Positions 8,197 to 16,139 of a DNA stretch of 64,000 nt are shown here, in pieces (the stretch's first letter is position 1; every line of letters begins with the position of its first letter). A program made the position numbers and the translations under genes. The notes under the pieces were generated by a model that saw nothing but the letters and a program-made list of their open reading frames with translations, did not search any database and was not told the DNA's origin. This stretch comes from Streptomyces sp. Tue 6430 (lineage in GTDB: Bacteria; Actinomycetota; Actinomycetes; Streptomycetales; Streptomycetaceae): the NCBI GenBank assembly GCA_021568835.1, contig JAKGSH010000010.1, positions 5,845,952 through 5,909,951 on the forward strand, written 5' to 3'.

Positions 8197-8367
8197 TCAC
8201 CACCTGTACCAGCGGCCCCGGCCCCCGCTCGCGGTGGTACCGCGCATCAGGAACCCCAGGAGCCAGAGAACGAGAACCGCGATCGCGATCCACCAGAGCA
8301 CCTTCACTGCGAATCCGGCACCGAAGAGAATCAGCACCAGAAGCAGTACCAGCAGGATGGGAACCAT
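8197..8367 (-). CDS. Small hydrophobic membrane protein (56 aa)
   Basis: Short ORF on the minus strand starting ATG 8367 after GGCAGGAGGTCG (SD AGGAGG). It encodes 56 residues with two hydrophobic stretches (ILLVLLLVLILFGAGFA and WWIAIAVLVLWLLGFLM) and a short basic, aromatic end (GRGRWYRW). This is the pattern of the small hydrophobic proteins widespread in Streptomyces; no function is known. It converges on the gas vesicle operon, with 59 nt between stops, and does not look part of it. Confidence 0.75.
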   Translation of the reverse strand: MVPILLVLLLVLILFGAGFAVKVLWWIAIAVLVLWLLGFLMRGTTASGGRGRWYRW

Positions 8368-8409
8368 AGTTTCGACCTCCTGCCGGCCGAGTTTCCCCGA
8401 ATGCGCGAT

Positions 8410-9229
8410 TCAGGCGTCCTTTTTGCACAGAATCTCCCCGTGCAGAACGGCGAACCAGCCGTCCTCCTGCCGTCCCCATTCCCGCCAGGCCTCGGACACG
8501 GCCCCCAGTCGCCCGGCGTCGGCGTGCCCGCCCCGAGGGCCCGTTCCGCGTAGGCGGAGGCCAGGGTGCGGTCGGCCCACAGGCCGCTCCACCAGGCCCG
8601 CTCCCCGGCGGTGCCGAACGTCCAGGTGGCGGAGGTGGCCGTGACGTCCGTGAAGCCCGCCTCCCGCGCCCAGGCCTTCAGTCGGCGTCCGGCGTCGGGT
8701 TCCCCGCCGTTGGCGCGGGCCACCGCGCGGTAGAGGTCCAGCCAGTCGTCCATTCCGGCCGAGGCCGGATACCAGGTCATGGCCGCGTAGTCCGCGTCGC
8801 GGACGGCGACGTACCCGCCCGGCCTGGTCACCCGCCGCATCTCGCGCAGCGCCCGCACGGGTCGCCGACGTGCTGGAGCACCTGATGGGCGTGGACCACG
8901 CAGAACGTGTCGTCCGGGTGGTCCAGGGCGTGCACGTCGGCGACCGCGAAGTCGACGTTGGTCAGACCGCGGCCGGCGGCCGTGGCCCGCGCCTGCTCCA
9001 GGACGCCGGGCGCGTGGTCGACGCCGGTGACGTGGCCGTCGGGGACGAGGGCGGCGAGGTCGGCGGTGATGGTGCCCGGACCGCAGCCGACGTCCAGGAT
9101 CCTCATGTGCGGCTTCAGCGAACCGAGCAGGTACGCCGCGGAGTTGGCGGCGGTCCGCCAGGTGTGCGACCGCAGCACCGACTCGTGGTGTCCGTGCGTG
9201 TAGACGGCGGTCTCCCGGGCTTCCGGCAT
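8410..9229 (-). CDS. Class I SAM-dependent methyltransferase
   Basis: UbiE/Methyltransf_11-type enzyme. Motif I is ILDVGCGPGT, the motif II region VTGVDHAPGV, the motif III region HQVLQHVGDPV, and the later motif LREMRRVTRPGGYVAVRD. The substrate is unknown. ATG 9229 follows GAGGAAAGG. The frame breaks twice: one C missing near 8858 and one base missing in CCC at 8512-8514. Repair gives ~273 residues ending REWGRQEDGWFAVLHGEI and KKDA. It is transcribed away from the histidine phosphatase gene, with a perfect palindrome between them. Confidence 0.82.
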
Positions 9230-9256
9230 GGCTCGGCCCTTTCCTCACGGTCCGGT

Positions 9257-9280
9257 CCCCGGGCTCCGCGGAGCCCGGGG
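9257..9280. promoter_or_regulatory. 24-bp perfect palindrome in divergent promoter region
   Basis: The 12-base half-site CCCCGGGCTCCG is followed directly by its reverse complement. It lies 27 bp before the methyltransferase start and 180 bp before the phosphatase. It could be a regulator site or a cruciform/hairpin; no U-tract or upstream gene supports a terminator. Confidence 0.55.
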
Positions 9281-9460
9281 CTGATGCGCGTCACCGTACG
9301 CCCGCAGCCGCATGGTGAGACAGTTCGTTCCGGATGATGGACTGACGGGTCGTCAGAGAAGCGCGGCGGCCCCCGGGCGGACGGGTGCCGTCGGCGGCCC
9401 GCGGGTACCCTGCAGGGGCCGGTTCCCGCAGGAGGCGGCACGGCACCGGAAGGTGAGCGC

Positions 9461-10117
9461 ATGCGTCTGCTCCTGATCCGCCACGGCGAGACCCCCACCA
9501 ACGTGCGGCGCCTGCTGGACACCGCCGTCCCCGGCCCCGGCCTCACGGAGCTCGGCGAACGGCAGGCCGCCGCCCTGCCCGAGGCCCTCGCCGACGAGGA
9601 CATCGACGCCCTCTACGTCTCCACCCTCGTGCGGACCCGGCTCACCGCCGCGCCGCTGGCCGCCGCCCGCGGCCTGGACGTCCTCGAGCGCGACGGCATC
9701 CGGGAGATCTCCGCCGGCGACCTCGAACTCCTCCCGGGCGAGTCCGCGCGGGGCGGGCTGTACCTGCGCACCGTGTTCGCCTGGGCCGCCGGCGACCTGG
9801 AACCGCGCCTGCCGGGCGGCGAGAGCGGCACGGAGTTCCTGGAGCGCTACGACGCCGTGGTCGCCGAGGCCGCCGCGAGCGGCGCCCGCTCCGTCGCCCT
9901 GGTCAGCCACGGCGCCGCGATCCGCACCTGGACGGCGGCCCGCGCCCGCAACGTGGACGTGCCGTTCGCCGCCGCCCGCCGGCTCGCCAACACCGGCGTG
10001 GTCGTCCTCGACGGCACCCCCTCCACCGGATTCGAGGCCCTGACCTGGGCGGGCGCGACCGTGGCACCCGCGGGCGAGGGCGGACCGGCCGGCGAGCCGC
10101 TCGACGCGGCCGGATGA
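9461..10117 (+). CDS. Histidine phosphatase family protein
   Basis: Phosphoglycerate-mutase-like phosphatase (218 aa). It has the catalytic LLIRHGETPTN near the N-terminus, the second arginine region STLVRTRLTAAPL, and the C-terminal catalytic histidine in VALVSHGAAIRTW. Substrates in this superfamily range from sugar phosphates to nucleotides and cannot be assigned here. ATG 9461 follows GGAAGGTGAGC. The gene stands alone, with its own promoter probably in the 9230-9460 divergent region. Confidence 0.88.
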   Translation: MRLLLIRHGETPTNVRRLLDTAVPGPGLTELGERQAAALPEALADEDIDALYVSTLVRTRLTAAPLAAARGLDVLERDGIREISAGDLELLPGESARGGLYLRTVFAWAAGDLEPRLPGGESGTEFLERYDAVVAEAAASGARSVALVSHGAAIRTWTAARARNVDVPFAAARRLANTGVVVLDGTPSTGFEALTWAGATVAPAGEGGPAGEPLDAAG

Positions 10118-10161
10118 CCTCCGGCCCGCGGGGACGGCGCCGGCGGGGAACCGATACGGGT

Positions 10162-10191
10162 TTGCCGCATCCCGCGGACGGCCAGCACAAT
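10162..10191 (+). promoter_or_regulatory. Putative promoter giving a leaderless ABC-F mRNA
   Basis: TTGCCG (10162-10167), an 18-bp spacer and CACAAT (10186-10191) resemble a vegetative -35/-10 pair. The downstream ATG at 10200 lies where the transcript would start, and no Shine-Dalgarno is visible before it. A leaderless mRNA is inferred. Confidence 0.4.
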
Positions 10192-10199
10192 GCACCCCC

Positions 10200-11819
10200 A
10201 TGGGACATCTGGAAGCCGCGCACCTCGAGTACCACCTCCCCGACGGGAGGGCGTTGCTCGGCGACGTGTCCTTCCGGGTGGGCGAAGGGGCCGTCGTGGC
10301 CCTGGTCGGGCCCAACGGCGCCGGCAAGACGACCCTGCTGCGGCTGATCTCCGGCGAGCTGAAACCGCACGGCGGCACCGTCACCGTCGGCGGCGGGCTC
10401 GGCGTGATGCGACAGTTCGTGGGCTCCGTACGGGACGAGACGACCGTACGGGACCTGCTGGTGTCGGTGTCCTCACCGCGCATCCGGGAGGCCGCGAAGG
10501 CCGTCGACGAGGCGGAGCACGCGATCATGACCGTGGACGACGAGGCCGCGCAGATGAACTACGCGCAGGCCCTGTCCGACTGGGCCGAGGCGCACGGGTA
10601 CGAGGCCGAGACGCTGTGGGACATCTGCACCACGGCCGCCCTCGGCGTGCCCTACGACAAGGCCCAGTTCCGTCAGGTGCGCACCCTGTCCGGCGGCGAG
10701 CAGAAGCGGCTGGTGCTGGAGGCGCTGCTCCGCGGCACCGACGAGGTGCTGCTGCTCGACGAACCCGACAACTACCTCGACGTGCCCGGGAAGCGGTGGC
10801 TGGAGGACCGGCTGAAGGAGACCCGCAAGACGGTCCTGTTCGTCTCCCACGACCGCGAACTCCTCTCCCGGGCCGCCGAGAAGATCGTCTCCGTGGAGCC
10901 GGGACCGGCCGGCGCCGACGCCTGGGTGCACGGCGGCGGCTTCGCCACCTACCACGAGGCCCGGCGCGAACGCTTCGCCCGCTTCGAGGAACTGCGCCGC
11001 CGCTGGGACGAGAAGCACGCCCAGCTGAAGAAGCTCGTCCTGAACCTGCGGCAGGCGGCCTCGATCAGCCACGAGCTGGCCTCCCGCTACGCGGCCGCCC
11101 AGACCCGCCTGCGCAAGTTCGAGGAGGCGGGCCCGCCGCCCGAGCCGCCGCGCGAGCAGGACATCACCATGCGCCTCAGGGGCGGCCGCACCGGCGTGCG
11201 GGCCGTCACCTGCAAGGGCCTCGAACTGACCGGCCTGATGAAACCCTTCGACCTGGAGGTCTTCTACGGCGAGCGGGTCGCCGTCCTCGGCTCCAACGGC
11301 TCCGGCAAGTCGCACTTCCTGCGTCTGCTGGCTGGCGACACCGTCGCCCACACGGGGGAGTGGAAACTGGGGGCGCGGGTCGTCCCCGGCCACTTCGCGC
11401 AGACCCACGCCCACCCGGAGCTGCTGGGCCGCACGCTCCTGGACATCCTGTGGCAGGAGCACTCCCAGGACCGCGGCGCCGCCATGTCCCGGCTGCGCCG
11501 CTACGAGCTGACCCAGCAGGCCGAGCAGGCCTTCGAGCGGCTGTCCGGCGGGCAGCAGGCCCGCTTCCAGATCCTGCTGCTGGAACTGGAGGGGGTCACC
11601 GCCCTCCTCCTCGACGAGCCGACCGACAACCTCGACCTGGAGTCCGCCGAAGCGCTCCAGGAGGGGCTCGAGGCCTTCGAGGGCACGGTCCTCGCCGTCA
11701 CCCACGACCGCTGGTTCGCCCGCTCCTTCGACCGCTACCTGGTCTTCGGCAGCGACGGCCGGGTCCGCGAGACCCCGGAGCCGGTGTGGGACGAGCGCCG
11801 CGTGGAGCGCGTCCGGTAG
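10200..11819 (+). CDS. ABC-F family ATP-binding protein
   Basis: Cytoplasmic ABC-F protein with two fused ATPase domains and no membrane segments. NBD1: Walker A GPNGAGKTT, signature LSGGEQKRL, Walker B LLLDEPDNYLD, H-loop SHDREL. NBD2: GSNGSGKSH, LSGGQQARF, LLLDEPTDNLD, THDRWF. The linker between (residues ~250-330) is charged and helical, as in ribosome-acting ABC-F factors. Members either protect ribosomes from antibiotics or act as translation factors; which applies here cannot be read from the sequence. No SD precedes ATG 10200 (see the leaderless promoter). 539 aa, intact. Confidence 0.92.
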   Translation: MGHLEAAHLEYHLPDGRALLGDVSFRVGEGAVVALVGPNGAGKTTLLRLISGELKPHGGTVTVGGGLGVMRQFVGSVRDETTVRDLLVSVSSPRIREAAKAVDEAEHAIMTVDDEAAQMNYAQALSDWAEAHGYEAETLWDICTTAALGVPYDKAQFRQVRTLSGGEQKRLVLEALLRGTDEVLLLDEPDNYLDVPGKRWLEDRLKETRKTVLFVSHDRELLSRAAEKIVSVEPGPAGADAWVHGGGFATYHEARRERFARFEELRRRWDEKHAQLKKLVLNLRQAASISHELASRYAAAQTRLRKFEEAGPPPEPPREQDITMRLRGGRTGVRAVTCKGLELTGLMKPFDLEVFYGERVAVLGSNGSGKSHFLRLLAGDTVAHTGEWKLGARVVPGHFAQTHAHPELLGRTLLDILWQEHSQDRGAAMSRLRRYELTQQAEQAFERLSGGQQARFQILLLELEGVTALLLDEPTDNLDLESAEALQEGLEAFEGTVLAVTHDRWFARSFDRYLVFGSDGRVRETPEPVWDERRVERVR

Positions 11820-12052
11820 CGGCCGGGACCTGCCGCCGCCCGGGGAGGGCCGGGAAGGCCGGAGGACGGGCCGGGGCGGGCCGGGGAAGGCCCTCACGCC
11901 CGCCGCAGCCGGAGGCCCGGGAGCCGGATTGTTCGTACAGTGGACTCAAGGACGCGAGATCCATGGCCCCTCCCGGATTGCCGGCCGGACGTCCGTGCCG
12001 CGCGGGCGGGTACCCGGACCCCATGGACGCACACGACGAGTGGGGTACCACC

Positions 12053-12376
12053 ATGACCGGAGTCGACCCCGACCGGCTGGACGACCAGCAGCTCATGAAA
12101 GAGCTGGAGACGATCCACCGCACCCGCCACGACACCCTGCTGTACGGCTCGAACGACGCCCTGCGCGCCCACAACGACCGGATGGCGAAGCTGGAGGGCG
12201 AGTACCTGCGCCGCAACCCGCGCCGCTTCGTCTCGCCCGGCCGCACCCGCGACGGCGCCCGGGAACGCGCCGGCCGGGCCGACGGCACCGACCGTCCGGG
12301 CACGCCCGTCGGCAACCCCGGCACGCCCGTCGGCAAGTGGGGCCCCGGCACGGCGAACGGCCCCGGCCGGGTCTGA
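12053..12376 (+). CDS. Conserved hypothetical protein (DUF6158-like)
   Basis: Small hydrophilic protein (~107 aa). The conserved part reads DPDRLDDQQLMKELETIHRT, RHDTLLYGSNDALRAHNDRM and LEGEYLRRNPRR; the tail is Arg/Gly/Pro-rich with the repeat GTPVGNPGTPVGK. I recall this as the streptomycete DUF6158 family; no function is known. ATG 12053 (MTGVDPD) is the family-like start. An in-frame ATG at 12023 would add ten residues without a better SD. It lies between the ABC-F gene and a convergent DJ-1 gene. Confidence 0.72.
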   Translation: MTGVDPDRLDDQQLMKELETIHRTRHDTLLYGSNDALRAHNDRMAKLEGEYLRRNPRRFVSPGRTRDGARERAGRADGTDRPGTPVGNPGTPVGKWGPGTANGPGRV

Positions 12377-12406
12377 ACCCGCCGGGGCCGCGGTGCGCGG
12401 AGCCGC

Positions 12407-12949
12407 TCAGGCGGCCTCCCGGGCGAACACCTCCAGGAAGGTCTCGCAGAACGCCTTCAGGTCGTCCGGCTTGCGGCTGGTCACGAGCTTGTTCGGGCCG
12501 TGGTCGCAGACCTTGACCTGCTCGTCGACCCAGTCGCCACCGGCGTTGCGGACGTCGGTCCGCAGGCTCGGCCAGGAGGTCAGCACCCGGCCGCGCACGA
12601 CGTCCGCCTCGATCAGCGTCCACGGGGCGTGGCAGATCGCGGCGACCGGCCGGCCCTGCTCGAAGAACGCCCTGACGAACGCCACCGCCTTGTCGTCGGT
12701 GCGCAGGAAGTCGGGGTTCGCGACCCCGCCCGGCAGGACCAGGCCGCCGAAGGAGTCCGCCGAGGTCTCGCCGACCACCTCGTCGACGGGGAAGGTGTCC
12801 GCCTTGTCGAGATGATCGAAGGCCTGGACCTCACCCGGCCCGGTCGACACCAGCACGGGCTCGTGTCCCGCGTCCACCGCCGCCTTCCAGGGGTCGGTCA
12901 GCTCCACCTGCTCGACCCCCTCGGGGGCCGTCAGAAACGCGATGCGCAT
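12407..12949 (-). CDS. DJ-1/PfpI family type 1 glutamine amidotransferase-like protein
   Basis: A 180-residue DJ-1/PfpI fold protein. The nucleophile-elbow Cys sits in VAAICHAPWTLIEAD and the preceding acidic/Gly region is FGGLVLPGGVANPD. Relatives include deglycases, chaperones and intracellular proteases; the close group is often called YhbO/PfpI. ATG 12949 (MRIAFLTAPEGVE) follows AAAGGACGTTGAACG, a good SD. The stop lies 31 nt from the convergent DUF6158-like gene. Confidence 0.88.
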   Translation of the reverse strand: MRIAFLTAPEGVEQVELTDPWKAAVDAGHEPVLVSTGPGEVQAFDHLDKADTFPVDEVVGETSADSFGGLVLPGGVANPDFLRTDDKAVAFVRAFFEQGRPVAAICHAPWTLIEADVVRGRVLTSWPSLRTDVRNAGGDWVDEQVKVCDHGPNKLVTSRKPDDLKAFCETFLEVFAREAA

Positions 12950-13015
12950 GATCGTTCAACGTCCTTTCCGGTGTTTCCCCGTATGTGTGCCTGTGCGCTC
13001 AGGATCTGTTCCCGG

Positions 13016-13390
13016 TCAGGCCCTGGTCAGGGTCTCGGCCAGCTCCTGCACGGTGGCGTAGCGCTCCTTGTGCGGCAGCTGCCGCACCGCCTCGACGAGC
13101 GCGTCCGGTGCGTTCTTGCGGCGCAGGGTCCCCGCCAGCTCCTGAGAGCCGGCCGGGAACGAGCTGCGGCCCAGGATGCGCGCCAGTTCCAGCCGTACCG
13201 TCGCCAGCGACGCCCGCGCGTCCCCCGGCACCACCGGCCCGCCCCAGACCTGGGGATCGTCCTCCGCGGACGGCTCGGGGTCGTGCCATTCCTCCGACCG
13301 CGTGGGGTGCCCGGACCTCAGCAGGCCCTGCAGCTCGTGCTTCATCTCGTCGTCCCGGTGGACACTCAGCCGGTCGCTGCCTCGCTGCAT
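13016..13390 (-). CDS. DUF2795-type protein
   Basis: Hydrophilic protein of 124 residues. The N-terminal part (MKHELQGLLRSGHPTRSEEW) and the later segment of ~55 residues with HKERYATVQELAETL resemble the DUF2795 family of small actinobacterial proteins of unknown role. ATG 13390 follows GGAGGGAGAC; the much longer open frame upstream is compositional and not used. It is transcribed divergently from the secreted repeat protein. Confidence 0.65.
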   Translation of the reverse strand: MQRGSDRLSVHRDDEMKHELQGLLRSGHPTRSEEWHDPEPSAEDDPQVWGGPVVPGDARASLATVRLELARILGRSSFPAGSQELAGTLRRKNAPDALVEAVRQLPHKERYATVQELAETLTRA

Positions 13391-13733
13391 GTCTCCCTCC
13401 ACTTCCTCGGGCTCGGGTGCAGGCCCTCCGCGTACCCGAGGGGCCGGAACCGACACCGGGTCCCCGCCGCCGAAGTCGTGGACGCGGGAGGCCGGGCAGC
13501 TCGCGGATGCGCGGGTCCCGGCCGGTCGGCCGGTGCCGCGACCGGCTGCGTGAACAGGCGCTGAGGGACGCGGCCCGAAGAGAGGGAGCGCAGGGGCTCC
13601 CCACCCCTCACCCGATCGGGTGCGGCCGTCCCGCCAATGGACCGCGGCCACGGGCGGTGGCGGACCGCGCGGGCTGTGATGGCCGGGAGGCACGGACACG
13701 TGCCTCGCAGCCGTCGGCCGAAGGAGCCGTCCC
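13391..13733. other. Divergent intergenic region with 5' hairpin
   Basis: No gene is seen. The region must hold promoters for the DUF2795-type gene (minus) and the secreted protein (plus). GAGGCACG (13687-13694) and CGTGCCTC (13699-13706) form an 8-bp stem just upstream of the secreted protein's SD (GAAGGAGCC). Confidence 0.5.
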
Positions 13734-14655
13734 ATGCGCCCCACCGCCCGTGTCCTGTCCGTCGCCGCCCTGGCCGGTGCCGTGCTGGCCGGCGCCGCCC
13801 CGGCCGCGTCCGCGGACCCGGCGGCGGAGATCAGCCCGGCCACGGCCGCTCCGGGGGCAGCGTCAGCGTCACCGTCACCTGCGACCCCCTCGGCGCGCCC
13901 GCCCCCCGGACCATCGACGCCGCCTCGGACGCCTTCGAGGAAGGCACCGCCGAGCTGACCCTGGAGCCCGGCGGTGACGAACTGACCGGCCCCGCCTACC
14001 GGGGCACCGCCCGGATCGCCCCGGCCGCGGACCTCGACGTACCGGCCGACGCGGTCGCAACGGACTCCGCCTGGACCGTCGACGGCACCTGCCCGGCACC
14101 GCCCGGCGGCCAGGGCAGCCCGTGGAGCGCCACCTACGACGTCCCCCGCACGGGCGGCGGCGCGGGTGGTGGCGGCGCGGGTGGTGGCACGAGTGGCGGC
14201 GCGGGTGGCGGCGCGGGGCCCGGTGCCCCGAGCTGCGCTCCCGCGCACCCCACGGCCTGCGCCACGCCCCCGCCCCCACCCCCGCCGTGCGCCTCCGGCC
14301 ACCCCGCTCCCTGCCCCACCCGCCCCGCGCCCCAGCCCTGCACCACCTCCCGCGACACCACCTCCCGCGACACCGCACCCCGGGGCACCACGCCGCACGG
14401 TGCCGCTTCCCGTGACAGCACGTCGCACGACACCGCCTCCGGTGACAGCACGCCGCACGACACCGCCACCCGCGACAGCACGCCGCACGACACCGCCTGT
14501 CCGGCGCCGCCGTCCAGCACGGCGTACGGGCCGGCACCGGCGGCACCTTCACCGACTCCGTGCCCGCCCTGGTCGCCGGCGGGCTGCTCATCGCCGGCGC
14601 ACTCGGCGCGGCCGTCCACCGGCTGCGCCGCAGGGACCGTACGGCGGGCGTCTGA
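13734..14655 (+). CDS. Secreted, C-terminally membrane-anchored repeat protein
   Basis: A Sec signal peptide (RVLSVAALAGAVLAGAAPAA, then SADPAAE) is followed by an extracellular domain of ~100 residues containing SVTVTCDPLG and GTARIAPAADLD. A Gly-rich linker, a Pro/Cys-rich stretch and a Ser/Thr/Asp/His decapeptide repeat come next. A hydrophobic segment (PALVAGGLLIAGALGAAVH) and a basic end (RLRRRDRTAGV) close the protein, suggesting anchoring. Two frame breaks need repair: one G lost in GGGGG at 13853-13857 and one C lost near 14496. After repair the stop is 14653-14655. No catalytic motif is seen; possibly a surface or aerial-hyphae protein. Confidence 0.65.
14411..14500 (+). repeat. 30-bp coding tandem repeat, 3 units
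   Basis: Three 30-bp units encode the decapeptide RDSTPHDTAT with small changes. Related SRDTTSRDTAPRG-like units lie just upstream. The repeat forms the Ser/Thr-rich stalk of the secreted protein. Confidence 0.85.
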
Positions 14656-14891
14656 CCCCGCCCGGCCCGTACGGCGGGCGGCACGACCCCGGCCCGCTGC
14701 CATGGGGCGACGGCACACGGGGTACTCGTCCCCCGGGGGCCCGCCCGGCCCCGGACGCCCCGTCCCGGACCACCCGGACCACCCGGCACACCCGGCACAC
14801 CCGGCACACGGACGACGTCCCGCCGCCGCACAACGGGTCCGGCGGCCGGCGGCGGCACAGGGCACCAGGCACCGACGGCGCGGAGGACGGC

Positions 14892-16139
14892 ATGCGGGGC
14901 ACGGAACCGGAAGGGCACGGCCCCGTCCGCTTCGGGCCGGAGCTGCCCGCGGACGGCCTGCCCGTACTGCCCGACCTCGCCGCCGTCCTCGCCGCGGCGG
15001 CCGAACGCCCCGAGGGCGAACCCGTCGGCGGCGGCCGCGCCCTCCTGGACGCCGCCTGCGGCTACTGGGAACGCCGTGGCACCCCCACCGGGCCGGACCG
15101 GGTCGTGGCGGGACCCGGAGCCCCCGCCCTGCTGGTCGCGCTGACCGCCGCCCTCGGCGGCGACGTCCTCGTGCCGAGACCCTGCGCGGCCTGGTGGGCG
15201 CCGTACGCCCGTCTGCTGGGGCGGCCCGTCTTCCACGTGCCGACCCCCGCCGAGTGCGGCGGCGTCCCCGACCCCTACGCCCTCCTGGAGACCGTGCGCC
15301 GGGTCCGCGCCGAGGGCGGCGACCCGCGACTGCTGGTGCTGTCCGTCGCCGACGACCCCACCGCCACCGTCGCCCCGCCCGAGGTGCTGCACGAGGCCGT
15401 GGAGGCCGCCGCCGACGAGGGCCTGCACCTGATCAGCGACGAGACCTGGCGCGACACCCTGCACGCCCCGCGGGACACCGTCCTGGTCGGCCCCGCCGAG
15501 ATGCTGCCCGACCGGGTCACCGTCGTCAGCGACCTCGCGGGCGCCCTGCTGCCCACCGGCTGGCCCGCCGCCGTCGCCCGCCTCCCCGCCACCGCCGGCG
15601 GGGACGACCTCCACGCGCGCGTGCTCGACGTCCTCACCGCGCTCGACGCGCGCGTCGCCGCCCCCGTCGCCGCGGCCGCCGCCTTCGCGCTGACCGAACC
15701 CGAGCCCGTCACCACGCGCGTCGAAACCGCCGTACGGCTGCACGCGCGCGTGGCCGCCGCCGCGCACGGTGCCGTCGTCGCCGCGGGCGCCTTCGCGCTG
15801 CCGCCGCGCGCCGGCCGCCACCTCTACGTCGACCTCGGGCCGCTGCGCGAGGAGTCGGCCGCGCGGGGCGTCGGCGACGCGCAGGACCTGGAGGACCTCC
15901 TCACCGCCCGGCTCGGCATGCCCGCGCCGGGCGGCCACCGCTTCGGCGACGACCTCGGGGCGCTGCGCGTACGGCTCTCCACGGGCATGCTGCTCGGCGG
16001 AACGCACGCGCAGCGCACGGAATGCCTCACGTCCCCCGACCCGTTGGAACTGCCGCACGTGCAACGCGCCCTGGTCCACCTGAAGTCGGTCCTCGACGAC
16101 CTCCGCGACGACGCTCAGCGATGGGAGCCTCCTCGATGA
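14892..16139 (+). CDS. PLP-dependent aminotransferase class I/II fold protein
   Basis: Around 415 residues with the fold-type I layout: substrate/PLP region VVAGPGAPALLVALTAAL, the PLP-contact Asp in HLISDETWRDTL, and the region normally holding the catalytic Lys reading VTVVSDLAGALLPTGW. The usual SK-Lys is not obvious, so activity is uncertain. The C-terminal small domain contains RHLYVDLGPL and ALRVRLSTGMLLGG. ATG 14892 follows GGCGCGGAGGACGGC. The stop overlaps the MBL hydrolase start (ATGA), suggesting a two-gene operon. Confidence 0.7.
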   Translation: MRGTEPEGHGPVRFGPELPADGLPVLPDLAAVLAAAAERPEGEPVGGGRALLDAACGYWERRGTPTGPDRVVAGPGAPALLVALTAALGGDVLVPRPCAAWWAPYARLLGRPVFHVPTPAECGGVPDPYALLETVRRVRAEGGDPRLLVLSVADDPTATVAPPEVLHEAVEAAADEGLHLISDETWRDTLHAPRDTVLVGPAEMLPDRVTVVSDLAGALLPTGWPAAVARLPATAGGDDLHARVLDVLTALDARVAAPVAAAAAFALTEPEPVTTRVETAVRLHARVAAAAHGAVVAAGAFALPPRAGRHLYVDLGPLREESAARGVGDAQDLEDLLTARLGMPAPGGHRFGDDLGALRVRLSTGMLLGGTHAQRTECLTSPDPLELPHVQRALVHLKSVLDDLRDDAQRWEPPR

